Positions 14,129 through 23,461 are shown, numbered from the stretch's first letter. The stretch is 32,457 bases of DNA from an uncultured Clostridia bacterium (GCA_937886445.1 CALGBY010000032.1:1-32457); one strand, 5' to 3'. Translations and numbers: made by a program. Notes: generated by a model from the letters alone, not told the origin.

Positions 14129-14302
14129 GTGTCTGAAGTTCGAGTAAAAGAGAATGAATCTCTGGAAAGCGCTCTGAAGCGTTTCAAGAGGCAGTGCGCC
14201 CGTGCCGGCGTCATCGCTGAAGTACGCAAGCGTGAGCATTACGAAAAGCCCAGCGTAAAGCGCAAGAAGAAGGCGGAGGCTGCGCGTAAGCGTAAGTATT
14301 GA
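14129..14302 (+). CDS. rpsU: 30S ribosomal protein S21
   Basis: The 57-residue basic protein begins at GTG 14129, with AAGGGAGGG upstream at 8-nt spacing. It reads SEVRVKENESLESALKRFKRQCARAG, then REHYEKPSVKRKKKAEAARKRKY, the standard S21 pattern. S21 sits near the 3' end of 16S rRNA and helps initiation by contacting the anti-Shine-Dalgarno region. The gene has its own consensus promoter and terminator, so it is monocistronic. Confidence 0.95.
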   Translation: MSEVRVKENESLESALKRFKRQCARAGVIAEVRKREHYEKPSVKRKKKAEAARKRKY

Positions 14303-14315
14303 TGCCTGAAAGGAT

Positions 14316-14349
14316 CCGGCAGCGAAAAGCTGCCGGTTCTTTCGTTTTT
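14316..14349 (+). terminator. Intrinsic terminator after rpsU
   Basis: CCGGCAGC (14316-14323), GAAAA loop, GCTGCCGG (14329-14336), then TTCTTTCGTTTTT. The 8-bp perfect GC-rich stem makes it a strong terminator. Confidence 0.88.
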
Positions 14350-14370
14350 GGGGATGTTTTTCGGGGACGG

Positions 14371-14399
14371 TTGCAGTATGACCGCGGATATGGTAGAAT
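14371..14399 (+). promoter_or_regulatory. Promoter for the topoisomerase operon
   Basis: TTGCAG (14371-14376), a 17-nt spacer and TAGAAT (14394-14399) with a TGG just upstream form an extended -10 promoter. A start near 14406 leaves too little leader for the ATG at 14413 but fits the GTG at 14449. Confidence 0.6.
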
Positions 14400-14448
14400 A
14401 AAATGAAACAGTATGCGTTGTTTCAGTGAATTGACAGGCGGTGGTTTT

Positions 14449-16431
14449 GTGGCGCAGGATTATAACGCGGGCAGTATCAGGGTGCTGGAGGGGCTGGAGG
14501 CCGTAAGGATGCGGCCCGGCATGTATATCGGCTCTACCGGCTCAAGAGGCCTGCATCATCTTTTGTGGGAGATCGTGGATAACGCGATCGACGAATTTAT
14601 GGGTGGGTTTGCCACTGAGGTGGCGGTCACCCTGCATAAGGACGGCTCCGCTTCCGTATGGGATAACGGAAGAGGCATGCCTGTGGATACCCATCCCGAG
14701 CTGGGCGTGCCCGGCGTTGAGGTGATCTTTACCAAGCTGCACGCGGGCGGCAAATTCGGCAACGATAACTATGAATATTCCGGCGGCCTGCATGGCGTGG
14801 GTGCCGCGGTGGTGAACGCGCTGAGCAAGTGGGTGCAGGTGGATATCTTCCGCGACTGGTCACACTACACCATGCGCTTTGAGACCTTTACCGATGAAAA
14901 GACCGGAAAACTCAATGCCGGTGCGCCCGTGACAAAGCTGGAAAAGGTGGGCAACACACGCAAAAAGGGCACGTTGGTGCGCTTTCTGCCCGATGATACC
15001 GTGTTTGAGGAAATGGGCTTCCATTCCGAAAACGTATGCCGCAGGCTGAGGGAGCTGGCCTATCTGAACCGGGGCATCCGCATCACCTTTGATGATGAAA
15101 ACAGCAAAAACAGCGAGCTGGCGCATCAGGAATTCTGCTACGCCGGCGGCATCGCGGATTATGTGAAATACCTCAACAAGGACAAGACCTCTCTGCATGA
15201 GGAGCCCATTTATCTTGAGGGCAAAAAGGACGGCGTGGCGTTTACCGCCGCCATCCAGTATACCGACAGCTTTACCGAAAATGTGTTTTCCTATGTAAAC
15301 AGCATCCCCACCGGCGAGGGCGGTACGCATGAGATGGGCTTCCGCACGGCGCTTACAAAGGTGATGAACGACTACGCGAGAAAGATCGGCGCGCTGAAGG
15401 ATAAGGATAGCAACCTGGCGGGCGAGGATTTCCGCGAGGGCATCACCGTGGTGCTGGAGGTGCTGGTCAAAAACCCGCAGTTTGAAGGGCAGACGAAGGG
15501 CAAGCTGGGCAATACCGAGGTGCGCCCTGCCGTTGAAGCCGTGGCCACCGAGAAGCTGGAGCTGTTCCTGGAGGACCTGAAAAACCAGGATCTGGGGCAG
15601 AAACTGGTGGAAAAGGCGGTCAAGAGCGCCCGCGTACGCGAGGCGACAAGAAAGGCCCGCGATGTGGCAAGGGCCAAAAACCAGCTGGAGGCCGCGCCGC
15701 TGGTGGGCAAGCTGAGCGCCTGCACCGGGCGGCGTGCCGAGGAGAACGAGCTGTTCATCGTGGAGGGCGACAGCGCCGGCGGCAGCGCCAAGCAGGGAAG
15801 AGACCGGCATTTTCAGGCCATCCTGCCGCTGCGCGGAAAGCCCCTCAACGCCGAAAAGAAACGGCTGGACCAGGTGCTGGCCAATGAGGAGTTCCGCTCC
15901 ATCATCACGGCACTGGGCACCGGCATAGAAAACGATTTTGATCTTTCGCTGCTCAAGTACGACAAGGTGATCATCCTTTCGGATGCCGATCAGGACGGCG
16001 CCCATATCCGTGCCATCCTGCTCACCTTCTTCTACCGCTATATGCGCCCGCTGGTAACGGAGGGGCATGTGTACATCGGCATGCCGCCGCTTTACGGCAT
16101 CAAAAAGAACGGCGTTACACAGTACGCCTATGATGATAAGGTGCTGAAAAAGCTTACGGCGGGGCTGAAGGGCTATACGCTGCAGCGCTATAAGGGCCTT
16201 GGCGAAATGAACCCTGAGCAGCTGTGGGAAACCACTATGAACCCCGAAAACCGCAAGCTGATGCAGGTGACCTGCGAGGACGCCGCCGAGGCGGAGCGCA
16301 TGATTACCGTGCTGATGGGCGACAAGGTGGACCCGCGCAGGGAATACATCATCAGCCACGCGGAGTTCAATAAAAAAGACGATTTTGACGAGCATCTGAG
16401 CAGAGCGAACGGCAATAAGGATCAGCAGTAA
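14449..16431 (+). CDS. parE: Type IIA DNA topoisomerase subunit B (ParE/GyrB family)
   Basis: This is the ATPase and TOPRIM subunit of a type IIA topoisomerase. ATG 14413 is in frame, but AGGCGG at 14436-14441 and the promoter position favour GTG 14449 (660 residues). The GHKL ATPase has EIVDNAIDE, WDNGRGMPVDTHPELGVPG and GGLHGVGAAVVNALS. The transducer has QTKGKLGNTEVRPAVE. The TOPRIM domain has EGDSAGGSAKQGRDR and SDADQDGAHIRAILL, with PLRGKPLNAEKKR between. It is about 42 nt upstream of the A subunit. ParE is preferred over GyrB because of length and the partner's C-terminal blades; a gyrase paralogue cannot be excluded. Confidence 0.85.
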   Translation: MAQDYNAGSIRVLEGLEAVRMRPGMYIGSTGSRGLHHLLWEIVDNAIDEFMGGFATEVAVTLHKDGSASVWDNGRGMPVDTHPELGVPGVEVIFTKLHAGGKFGNDNYEYSGGLHGVGAAVVNALSKWVQVDIFRDWSHYTMRFETFTDEKTGKLNAGAPVTKLEKVGNTRKKGTLVRFLPDDTVFEEMGFHSENVCRRLRELAYLNRGIRITFDDENSKNSELAHQEFCYAGGIADYVKYLNKDKTSLHEEPIYLEGKKDGVAFTAAIQYTDSFTENVFSYVNSIPTGEGGTHEMGFRTALTKVMNDYARKIGALKDKDSNLAGEDFREGITVVLEVLVKNPQFEGQTKGKLGNTEVRPAVEAVATEKLELFLEDLKNQDLGQKLVEKAVKSARVREATRKARDVARAKNQLEAAPLVGKLSACTGRRAEENELFIVEGDSAGGSAKQGRDRHFQAILPLRGKPLNAEKKRLDQVLANEEFRSIITALGTGIENDFDLSLLKYDKVIILSDADQDGAHIRAILLTFFYRYMRPLVTEGHVYIGMPPLYGIKKNGVTQYAYDDKVLKKLTAGLKGYTLQRYKGLGEMNPEQLWETTMNPENRKLMQVTCEDAAEAERMITVLMGDKVDPRREYIISHAEFNKKDDFDEHLSRANGNKDQQ

Positions 16432-16472
16432 GCCGGGCCGGAAGCTCTCTGTCCGAAGGAGGATATACAAGC

Positions 16473-18914
16473 ATGGCCAAGCAGCCCCCTGTGGAAAAAA
16501 AGGAACCGGATATCATTCAAAGCGCGCTGGAGGACGTGATGCATCAGAGCATGATGCCCTATGCCGAGCACGTTATCCTTGAACGCGCCATCCCCCGCGT
16601 GGAGGATGGCTTGAAGCCCGTGCAGCGCCGCATCCTGTACACCATGCAGGAGCTGGGACTGGCTCCCGATAAGCCGCACCGCAAGTGCGCGCGTATCGTG
16701 GGCGACTGCCTGGGTAAATATCATCCTCACGGCGATTCCAGCGTGTACGAGGCCCTTACGCGCATGGCGCAGCCCTTTTCGCTGCGCGGCGTGATGGTGG
16801 ACGGCCACGGCAATTTCGGCTCCATCGACGGCGACGGCGCCGCCGCCATGCGTTATACCGAGGCGAGGATGGCCCCGCTGGCGCTGGAGATGCTGCGCGA
16901 TATCGAAAAGGACACGGTCTCCTTCTCCCTGAACTTTGATGACACCCTGAAGGAGCCGGACCTGCTGCCTGCCCGCTTCCCCAACCTGCTTGTGAACGGC
17001 TCCAGCGGCATCGCCGTGGGCCTTGCCACCAATATCCCCCCCCACAACCTGCGGGAGACCGCTCAGGCCGTATGCCTGCAGATGGATGACCCGGATGTGA
17101 CGCTGACGGACCTGATGAAGGTGCTTCCCTGCCCGGATTTTCCCACGGGCGGCCTGCTGCTGGATACGCCGGAGATCTGCTCCGCCTATGAGACCGGCAG
17201 GGGCAAGCTGCTTCTTCGCTGCCGCACCCATATCGAAAAGGGACCGGCCGGGCGCTCGCTGATCGTGATCGACGAGATCCCCTACGGCGTCAACAAGGCG
17301 CAGATGCTGGAAAAGATCCTGAAGCTGAGCGAGGAAAAGAAGGACAGCCCGCTGGGCAGCATCCACGATATCCGCGATGAGAGCGACCGCACCGGCATGC
17401 GCGCCGTGGTGGAAGTGAAAAAGGACGCGGACCCCGAAAAGGTGCTGAAATACCTGTTCCGCTACAGCGATATGCAGGTGACCTTCGGCGTGAACATGGT
17501 GGCCATCGCGGACGGCAAGCCCGTGCAGATGGGGCTGAAGGAAGCGATCGGCTATTACATACGCCACCAGAAGGATGTGGTGACGCGCCGCACGAAATAT
17601 GAGCTGGAGCAGGCGAAGGCCCGCGCGCATGTGCTGGAAGCGCTGATCGTGGCGGTGGATAATCTGGACGAGATCATCGCCCTGATCCGCTCAAGCAAAA
17701 ACGGCAAGGAGGCCCGCCAGCGCCTGATGGAGCGCTTCAGCTTTGACGAGGTGCAGGCACAGGCCATTCTGGACCTGCGTCTGCAGCGGCTGACCGGGCT
17801 GGAGATCCTGACGCTGCGTCAGGAATATGCCGATACCCTGAAGCTGATCGACCGGCTGGAGGGCATCCTGAAAAGTGAAAAGAAGCTGATCGCCGTGATC
17901 AAAAAGGAACTGACCGAGATCGCGGATGAATACGGCGATGACCGCCGCACCGAGCTGATATGCGAGGCGGAGGATACGGACGTGCCCGATGAAAAGCAGG
18001 AGGCCCTGCCCGAGGATGCCGTGGTGTTCTTTACCCGGTCCGGACAGCTGCGCCGCGTGTCTCCCCGCGTGTTTGAAAAGATGGAGCCGCCCGCGTTGCC
18101 TGAGGAGGGGTATCGCTGGCTGTTCCGCACACAGACCAACCATACGCTGCTCTTCTTTACCGATAAGGGCAACTGCTACCCGCTCTCCGTGGGCGCTTTG
18201 CAGGAACAGAACAAGCCGAAGGACCGCGGCGTATCCCTGAACGGTGTGCTGGCGGGCCTTGAAAAGGATGAAAAGCCGGTGGAGCTGATGCTTATCACCC
18301 CGGGCAGCCTGAACGCGATGGGAGACCTTATCTTCTTCACGCGGCTCGGTCAGGTGAAACGCACCGAGGCGGCGGAATATGATGTGAAGCGCGCCAGAGT
18401 GAACGCCTGCGGCCTGCGCGAGGGCGACAGCGTGATCGCGGTGGAGGTGTTTGAGCAGGGCAGGGATCTGCTTGAGATCACCCGCGCGGGCCAGAGCATA
18501 CGCTTTGAAGCGGACGAGGTGCCCGTGCAGGGACGCACGGGCACCGGCGTGCGCGGCGTGAAGCTGGATGAGGGCGATGAGGTGATCTTTGCCTGCGGGC
18601 TTACCAATACCGATCAGGTGCTGCTCTTTACCGAGCGCGGCTTCGGCAAGCGTATACCGGGCGCCCTGTTTGATAAACAGAGCAGAGCCGGAAAGGGCTG
18701 CCGCTGTGTGGCCTTCAATAAAAACGGCACTACCGGCACCTGCGCGGCGGCGGTGGCGTGTATACAGGGCAGCCGCTCCTTTACGCTGCGCCAGGCCGGA
18801 GGCCTTTGCACGGTGCTCTCCTCGGATGAGCTGCCCTGCCTGCCGCTGGCCGATAAGGGAAAGCCCATCGTGATGGCGCTGCTTTCGGATGTGGTGGAGG
18901 AAATCATCCTGTAA
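16473..18914 (+). CDS. parC: Type IIA DNA topoisomerase subunit A (ParC/GyrA family)
   Basis: This is the 813-residue breakage-reunion subunit with GAAGGAGGAT before the ATG. The winged-helix region holds GLKPVQRRILYTM. The quinolone region is YHPHGDSSVYEAL, with Ser and Glu at the usual resistance positions, so it is of sensitive type. The catalytic tyrosine lies in AAAMRYTEARM (about residue 129). A coiled-coil segment follows around residues 430-490. The C-terminal blades start FFTRSGQLRRVSP, without the GyrA box in blade 1, as in ParC. A late KQSRAGKG loosely recalls a GyrA box, so the ParC call is likely but not certain. Confidence 0.85.
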   Translation: MAKQPPVEKKEPDIIQSALEDVMHQSMMPYAEHVILERAIPRVEDGLKPVQRRILYTMQELGLAPDKPHRKCARIVGDCLGKYHPHGDSSVYEALTRMAQPFSLRGVMVDGHGNFGSIDGDGAAAMRYTEARMAPLALEMLRDIEKDTVSFSLNFDDTLKEPDLLPARFPNLLVNGSSGIAVGLATNIPPHNLRETAQAVCLQMDDPDVTLTDLMKVLPCPDFPTGGLLLDTPEICSAYETGRGKLLLRCRTHIEKGPAGRSLIVIDEIPYGVNKAQMLEKILKLSEEKKDSPLGSIHDIRDESDRTGMRAVVEVKKDADPEKVLKYLFRYSDMQVTFGVNMVAIADGKPVQMGLKEAIGYYIRHQKDVVTRRTKYELEQAKARAHVLEALIVAVDNLDEIIALIRSSKNGKEARQRLMERFSFDEVQAQAILDLRLQRLTGLEILTLRQEYADTLKLIDRLEGILKSEKKLIAVIKKELTEIADEYGDDRRTELICEAEDTDVPDEKQEALPEDAVVFFTRSGQLRRVSPRVFEKMEPPALPEEGYRWLFRTQTNHTLLFFTDKGNCYPLSVGALQEQNKPKDRGVSLNGVLAGLEKDEKPVELMLITPGSLNAMGDLIFFTRLGQVKRTEAAEYDVKRARVNACGLREGDSVIAVEVFEQGRDLLEITRAGQSIRFEADEVPVQGRTGTGVRGVKLDEGDEVIFACGLTNTDQVLLFTERGFGKRIPGALFDKQSRAGKGCRCVAFNKNGTTGTCAAAVACIQGSRSFTLRQAGGLCTVLSSDELPCLPLADKGKPIVMALLSDVVEEIIL

Positions 18915-18935
18915 GGAAGGACAGGGATCGACAGT

Positions 18936-19694
18936 ATGAGCGAATGTTTTCCGGACGCGCTGTACGCGCCCGGTCAGCGTGAAAAATACAGGCAGGCCGC
19001 TCTGAACAGGCGGTCTGTGCGCGCGTTCTGCGCCGCGCCGGATCAGCACCAGACGGAGGCGCTGAACAGCCTGTGCGAAAGCGTATGCCTGCCCGGCGTG
19101 AGGATCGTGACCGGCGTATGCGATGACCGGCTGTTCGTTTCCTTTCCCGTGGTGGGCGCGGTGATCGGCTGCCGGAGATACGCTGCCGTGATCGTGGATA
19201 AAACGGTGCCGCGCTCTGTGCTCTACGCGGGCGTGATGGGAGAAAACCTGGTGCTGGAGGCGGAAAGCATGGGGCTTTCCACCTGCTGGGTGGCCGGCAG
19301 CTTCCGCCGCTCCCGGGTGGAGATCGAAACCGGAAAAAACGAAAAGATCGCCGCCGTGATCGCCATGGGGGTGAGCGCGGAAACGGTGACCGGCGCGAGA
19401 GTGCGCAAAAAGCTTTCCGATATCTGCCTGCAGGATCCGTCCTCCTGGCCGCTCTGGGCCTTTTCGGCTGCTGAGAATGTGCGCATCGCGCCCTCCGCGC
19501 TCAACCGTCAGCCGTGGCGGCTGGCGTTTTCGGGACGCACGCTGCTTTTGAAGCGCGCTCCGATGGCGGATGACCTTTCGATGGGCATTGCCCTTCAGCA
19601 TATGATCTGCGGCATCGGTGAAAAGCCCTATCATGTAACGCTGGGCACAAAGGCGGAAACGGCATGCCTCGTATCGGAGGACCGTACGCTATGA
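18936..19694 (+). CDS. Nitroreductase-like protein (two-half, TM1586-type)
   Basis: The 252-residue protein resembles the putative TM nitroreductase family, in which two nitroreductase halves are fused into a pseudo-dimer that can bind FMN. The first half has ALNRRSVRAF (about 22-31) and ENLVLEAESMGLSTCWVAG (about 103-121). The second has APSALNRQPWRLAF (about 187-200) and LSMGIALQHM. No substrate can be assigned. Spacing to parC is 21 nt and the last codons overlap rarA by ATGA, so it is probably co-transcribed with both. The ribosome binding site (AAGGAAGG) is far from the ATG and weak. Confidence 0.75.
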   Translation: MSECFPDALYAPGQREKYRQAALNRRSVRAFCAAPDQHQTEALNSLCESVCLPGVRIVTGVCDDRLFVSFPVVGAVIGCRRYAAVIVDKTVPRSVLYAGVMGENLVLEAESMGLSTCWVAGSFRRSRVEIETGKNEKIAAVIAMGVSAETVTGARVRKKLSDICLQDPSSWPLWAFSAAENVRIAPSALNRQPWRLAFSGRTLLLKRAPMADDLSMGIALQHMICGIGEKPYHVTLGTKAETACLVSEDRTL

Positions 19695-20983
19695 GCCTGT
19701 TTGAGCAGAACGAGAAAAAACTGGCTCCGCTGGCGGACCGGATGCGCCCGAGAACGGTAGCGGAGTTTCTGGGCCAGGAGCATATCGTGGGCGAGGGCTG
19801 TCTGCTGCGCCGCGCGATCGAGGCGGACCGGCTTACTTCATCTATATTCTGGGGGCCGCCGGGCTGCGGAAAGACCACGCTGGCCTCGGTGATCGCAGGC
19901 AGCACGCACGCCGCCTTCGTGAAGCTGAACGCCGTTACCAGCGGTGTGCAGGATGTGCGCGCGGAGCTTGAAAAGGCGCGGGAACGCCGTACCCTGTACG
20001 GGCAGCCCACCTATCTTTTGCTGGATGAATGCCACCGCTGGAGCAAGGCGCAGTCCGATTCCATCCTGCCGGCTATGGAGGAGGGACTGATCCGCTTTAT
20101 CGGCTCCACCACCGAAAACCCCATGATCGTCATGACGCCCGCCATCGTGAGCCGCTGCCGGGTGTTTGCCTTCAAAAGACTTTCGGAGCAGGATGTGCTG
20201 AAGGCGCTGAAAAACGCGCTGGCGGACAGCGAGCGCGGACTGGGCGCGATGGATGTGAAGGCGGATGAGGACGCGCTGATGCATCTGGCGCGCATGAGCT
20301 CGGGCGATGTGCGCACCGCGCTCAACGTACTGGAGCTGGCGGCGCTTTCCACGCCGACCGGCGAAAACGGCATCCATATCACCCTGTCCGTCGCGGAGGA
20401 AAGCATCCAGCGTCCTGTTTTCGGCTGCGGTGAAAACGATATGTACAATATGCTGAGCGCCTTCTGCAAAAGCATGCGCGGCTCGGACAGCGATGCCGCC
20501 CTGCTGTGGTGCGCCCGGCTTTTGCGCGCGGGCATGGACCCGCGGGTGATCGCCCGCCGTGTGGTGGTACATGCCAGCGAGGATGTGGGGCTGGCCGATC
20601 CCGTTGCCATGCTGCAGGCGGCGGCCGCTATGCAGGCGCTGGAAACGGTGGGGATGCCCGAGGCCAGGATACCGCTGGCGCAGGCGATCATTGCCGTGTG
20701 TGAAAGCCCGAAATCCAACAGTGTGGTCATGGCGATCGACAGCGCTCTCGCGGATGCCGACCGGGGCTTTACGGGAGATGTGCCCCTTTACCTGAGGGAT
20801 GACCACTACGCCGGAGCCGCCCGTGCGGGCGCGACCACCGGAAAGGCCTATAAATACCCGCATGATTACCCGGGGCACTGGGTAAAGCAGCAGTATATGC
20901 CGGACGGCATGGAGGAGAAGGAGTATTATTTCCCCTCTGATCAGGGCCGGGAGGCAAAAATACGCAAGCATCCGAAAAAATAA
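19691..20983 (+). CDS. rarA: Replication-associated recombination protein A (AAA+ ATPase)
   Basis: RarA (MgsA) is a clamp-loader-like AAA+ ATPase acting at stalled forks. ATG 19691 overlaps the upstream stop as ATGA, has GGAGG at 10-nt spacing and gives the family start MSLFEQNEKKLAPLADRMRP (430 residues). Walker A is GPPGCGKTTLASV (about 56-68). Walker B is LLLDECHRWSKAQSD, a slight variant of the usual DEIHRF. Sensor 1 lies in GSTTENP. The C-terminal part has HASEDVGLADP and the tetramerisation region PLAQAIIAVCESPKSNSV. An intrinsic terminator follows. Confidence 0.95.
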   Translation: MSLFEQNEKKLAPLADRMRPRTVAEFLGQEHIVGEGCLLRRAIEADRLTSSIFWGPPGCGKTTLASVIAGSTHAAFVKLNAVTSGVQDVRAELEKARERRTLYGQPTYLLLDECHRWSKAQSDSILPAMEEGLIRFIGSTTENPMIVMTPAIVSRCRVFAFKRLSEQDVLKALKNALADSERGLGAMDVKADEDALMHLARMSSGDVRTALNVLELAALSTPTGENGIHITLSVAEESIQRPVFGCGENDMYNMLSAFCKSMRGSDSDAALLWCARLLRAGMDPRVIARRVVVHASEDVGLADPVAMLQAAAAMQALETVGMPEARIPLAQAIIAVCESPKSNSVVMAIDSALADADRGFTGDVPLYLRDDHYAGAARAGATTGKAYKYPHDYPGHWVKQQYMPDGMEEKEYYFPSDQGREAKIRKHPKK

Positions 20984-21009
20984 GCCATACCGAAGAGCTC
21001 ATGCTGAGG

Positions 21010-21040
21010 CCGCTTCCGGATTTCCGGAGGCGGTCTTTTT
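21010..21040 (+). terminator. Intrinsic terminator after rarA
   Basis: CCGCTTCCGG (21010-21019) pairs with CCGGAGGCGG (21024-21033), followed by TCTTTTT. It lies in a 47-bp block (21010-21056) repeated at 23430-23476 with two differences. Confidence 0.85.
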
Positions 21041-21056
21041 CGCGGAAAAGCCCCGG
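21010..21056 (+). repeat. 47-bp direct repeat, left copy
   Basis: The block covers the rarA terminator plus GCGGAAAAGCCCCGG. The copy at 23430-23476 differs at only two positions. The two copies bracket the gene at 21246 and its promoter. Confidence 0.8.
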
Positions 21057-21159
21057 GCGTGTATGCATTGATACAAAAACAACAATCAATTCTGCTCATT
21101 TGATCATCGGCATTTTGAGATGCATCCCGAATGCTCCGGCATAACGCGGCAGAAATCTA

Positions 21160-21188
21160 TTGAATTTTGGATAAACTGGATATATAAT
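21160..21188 (+). promoter_or_regulatory. Promoter for the 21246 gene
   Basis: TTGAAT (21160-21165), a 17-nt spacer and a perfect TATAAT (21183-21188) form a good sigma-A type promoter. The leader would be about 50 nt. Confidence 0.75.
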
Positions 21189-21245
21189 TGATACAGATTT
21201 TGTGACCGGAAAGCAGAGTGTTCTGAACAGAAACGGGAGGATATT

Positions 21246-23417
21246 ATGGTACAGAGGACAACGACAGCCAAACGGGAAGTATATTTTGCTTACAGATGCT
21301 GTGAATGCGGGCGTATTTCGGTGAACAGGGATGAGGTTGTAGGCACAGGCGTATCAAACGGCGTTTTTTCCGCTTCATCCGAGGTTTCCGAGCAGCGCGC
21401 GGTTAACAACCTTGAAAAGCGGTTTCTGAAATATGAAGAAAAGATCAACGGGAAGCACAAATTCCCGTCCTGCAGGATCAGGTGCTCCGTGTGCAACGCG
21501 CCCGTTCAGGCAGTCGCTCCCAAGGTGTTCTATATCATCGGCGCCATCCTTCTGTTTATCGGTTTTGAGTTCCTAATGGTAGGGGGGAGTGACGGAAGGC
21601 CTTATGTGGTTGCAGTCTCGCTGTGCATGCTTGCCGTGGCTGCTTTTCTTCTGTTTCTTCCGAAGATCCGTCTTTCGGCGTATAACCGGAAGCGTACGGA
21701 ATGCATGACGGGAAAACACGATATGACCTATTATCCCCTTATCATTCCGACAGACAGGGAATCCATTGATCTGCACGATCTGCGTATACAGGCGCTGATC
21801 CTGGAATATGCCTGGAAGCATCCCCAAAACGCCGCTTTTGCCGGGCTGGCGAATAGGATCCTGAAAATGTATGCCGGAACCTATGAAGGTAACGATTTCA
21901 GAACGGAGGATATGACTCCGGATCACGAAAAGCTGAACAGCGAATACCGCCGCGCGGGATCATTGCTGGAAAACGCGCGCAAAAAGAAGAATACGGAGCA
22001 TTTTGAAAAAGCCGCCGGGATCTACGATACGCTCGGCACCTACAGGGACAGTGAGTTTCTGGCGGAGTGCTGCCGCCGTGAGATCACCGGTATAGGGGAT
22101 AAGAAAAAGAAAAGCAAAAAGCGTGTCAGGATCGCTGTGCTCATCGCGGCAGCGGCGGTGATCACCTTTATTTGCATGACCGTCTACAACAGGGTGATCA
22201 TTCCCGGGAAGGAACTGAAAAGGGCGGAGGAGCTTGCCGAAAACGGAGACTTTGAAGGCGCGAGACAGATCTATGAGGAAAACGGAAAAACGGATGAAGC
22301 CCGGAAAATGACGGTCAGAATGGGTGACGCCGCCTTTGACGCGGGCGATCCCGCCAGGGCAATGGAATACTACAGATCCGCCGGAGATAAGGAGAAGATC
22401 GCTTTGGCCGGGACAAGGCTTGGCGATGAGGCGCTTGATGCCGGAGACCTTGACGCGGCGGTGGCGTATTATACCGATGCCGGAGTGCCTGAAAAGGGCA
22501 CAGAGGCCGCTGTGCGGTATTTTGAGACCGCGGCAGGGAAGGGAGACCTGGAAGCGGCGTACGGCGCTTACCGGAAATGCGGAAGCGCGGCGGATAAGGA
22601 GACCATGCTGGAGCTGATCCTCACAAAGCGCGAAGCAGCCGGAGCGGCCGCGATCACCGCGGCTGCCGGGTTCGGGGCGGAGATCACGGATATCAACGGG
22701 CAGCTTCAGTATTGCGGCCGGCTGTATGACGCCGGGTATGATCTGGATGAGGTCTATCCGGACGGCGTGATCGTTGATGCGGATCTCAGGCAGTACAGTG
22801 TGATGAACAAAGCCGAAGAAACAAGCGGGTTTGATCCCGGAATACTGGTTTTTTCCGTGGAGGAGAAACAACCGGGACGGACGTTCTACGGCTCCGGGCT
22901 TGCCGGAGCGGTACATGTGTATGAACCGTCCGATACCGGTTCCGAAACCTATTTCAACAGCCATGACAGGATGAAGGATGATTGCCTTACCGTAAAGCTG
23001 CTTCCCGGCATGACCTGGCTGATAGACGAAGAGGACCGTGCCGGAAGCTGGGAGGGGTGCAATACCCTTCTGATCCTTGAAACCGGCTATATGGGCTACC
23101 TTGACGAATATCAGTATTCAAACACGGAATCTACCGCCGCAGGCCAGCTGAAAGCACAGAATTTTGATTCGCAGCAGGAGCTTTATGCCTACATCAGTAA
23201 GAACATATCAAAGTACAGGAATTTTTCCTTCTATGTGAATTATGATGTTTATGCCGCGATATCGCTGTTCCCAAAGGACGAACCCGGAAAGTACACCATG
23301 CTGTATGCGGACTACTATGATTACAAAGACAGCGCCTTCAAATCCATATCGCATTACGCGACAGCGGACCGGAGCGCTCTGCTGGATGTGCTGCATAAGC
23401 TGCTGAAAGCAGAGTGA
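21246..23417 (+). CDS. Zinc-ribbon/TPR membrane protein of unknown function
   Basis: The 723-residue protein was not recognised as a named family. The N-terminus has a probable split zinc ribbon, C18-C19-x-C21 and C80-x2-C83. Two membrane segments (about 94-112 and 119-138) are followed by a soluble stretch with YDTLGTYRDSEFLAECC, a TPR-like motif. A KKKKSKKRVR stop then precedes a third membrane segment (about 295-313). This predicts N-in and C-out. Outside, short TPR-like repeats (AEELAENGDFEGARQIYEE, GDPARAMEYYRSAGD, GDLDAAVAYYTDAG) lead to a C-terminal domain without recognised motifs. GGGAGGATATT precedes the ATG. It has its own promoter and terminator. A sensor or envelope scaffold is a guess. 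Confidence 0.7.
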   Translation: MVQRTTTAKREVYFAYRCCECGRISVNRDEVVGTGVSNGVFSASSEVSEQRAVNNLEKRFLKYEEKINGKHKFPSCRIRCSVCNAPVQAVAPKVFYIIGAILLFIGFEFLMVGGSDGRPYVVAVSLCMLAVAAFLLFLPKIRLSAYNRKRTECMTGKHDMTYYPLIIPTDRESIDLHDLRIQALILEYAWKHPQNAAFAGLANRILKMYAGTYEGNDFRTEDMTPDHEKLNSEYRRAGSLLENARKKKNTEHFEKAAGIYDTLGTYRDSEFLAECCRREITGIGDKKKKSKKRVRIAVLIAAAAVITFICMTVYNRVIIPGKELKRAEELAENGDFEGARQIYEENGKTDEARKMTVRMGDAAFDAGDPARAMEYYRSAGDKEKIALAGTRLGDEALDAGDLDAAVAYYTDAGVPEKGTEAAVRYFETAAGKGDLEAAYGAYRKCGSAADKETMLELILTKREAAGAAAITAAAGFGAEITDINGQLQYCGRLYDAGYDLDEVYPDGVIVDADLRQYSVMNKAEETSGFDPGILVFSVEEKQPGRTFYGSGLAGAVHVYEPSDTGSETYFNSHDRMKDDCLTVKLLPGMTWLIDEEDRAGSWEGCNTLLILETGYMGYLDEYQYSNTESTAAGQLKAQNFDSQQELYAYISKNISKYRNFSFYVNYDVYAAISLFPKDEPGKYTMLYADYYDYKDSAFKSISHYATADRSALLDVLHKLLKAE

Positions 23418-23429
23418 CCGAAAACAGCA

Positions 23430-23461
23430 CCGCTTCCGGATTTCCGGGGGCGGTCTTTTTT
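23430..23461 (+). terminator. Intrinsic terminator after the 21246 gene
   Basis: CCGCTTCCGG (23430-23439) pairs with CCGGGGGCGG (23444-23453) and is followed by TCTTTTTT. It is nearly identical to the rarA terminator. Confidence 0.85.

Noticed and set aside
14413..14448. ATG 14413 as the start of the ParE-like protein
   Set aside because: The predicted transcription start is only about 7 nt upstream and there is no ribosome binding site; GTG 14449 has AGGCGG and matches the family N-terminus.
14449..18914. Assignment of the topoisomerase pair as GyrB-GyrA
   Set aside because: The A subunit lacks a GyrA box in the first C-terminal blade and the locus is not near dnaN or recF; gyrase remains possible but is less likely.
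17691..19634. Minus-strand open frame of 647 codons opposite parC and the nitroreductase gene
   Set aside because: A His/Arg-rich composition and lack of motifs mark it as a shadow of the coding strand.
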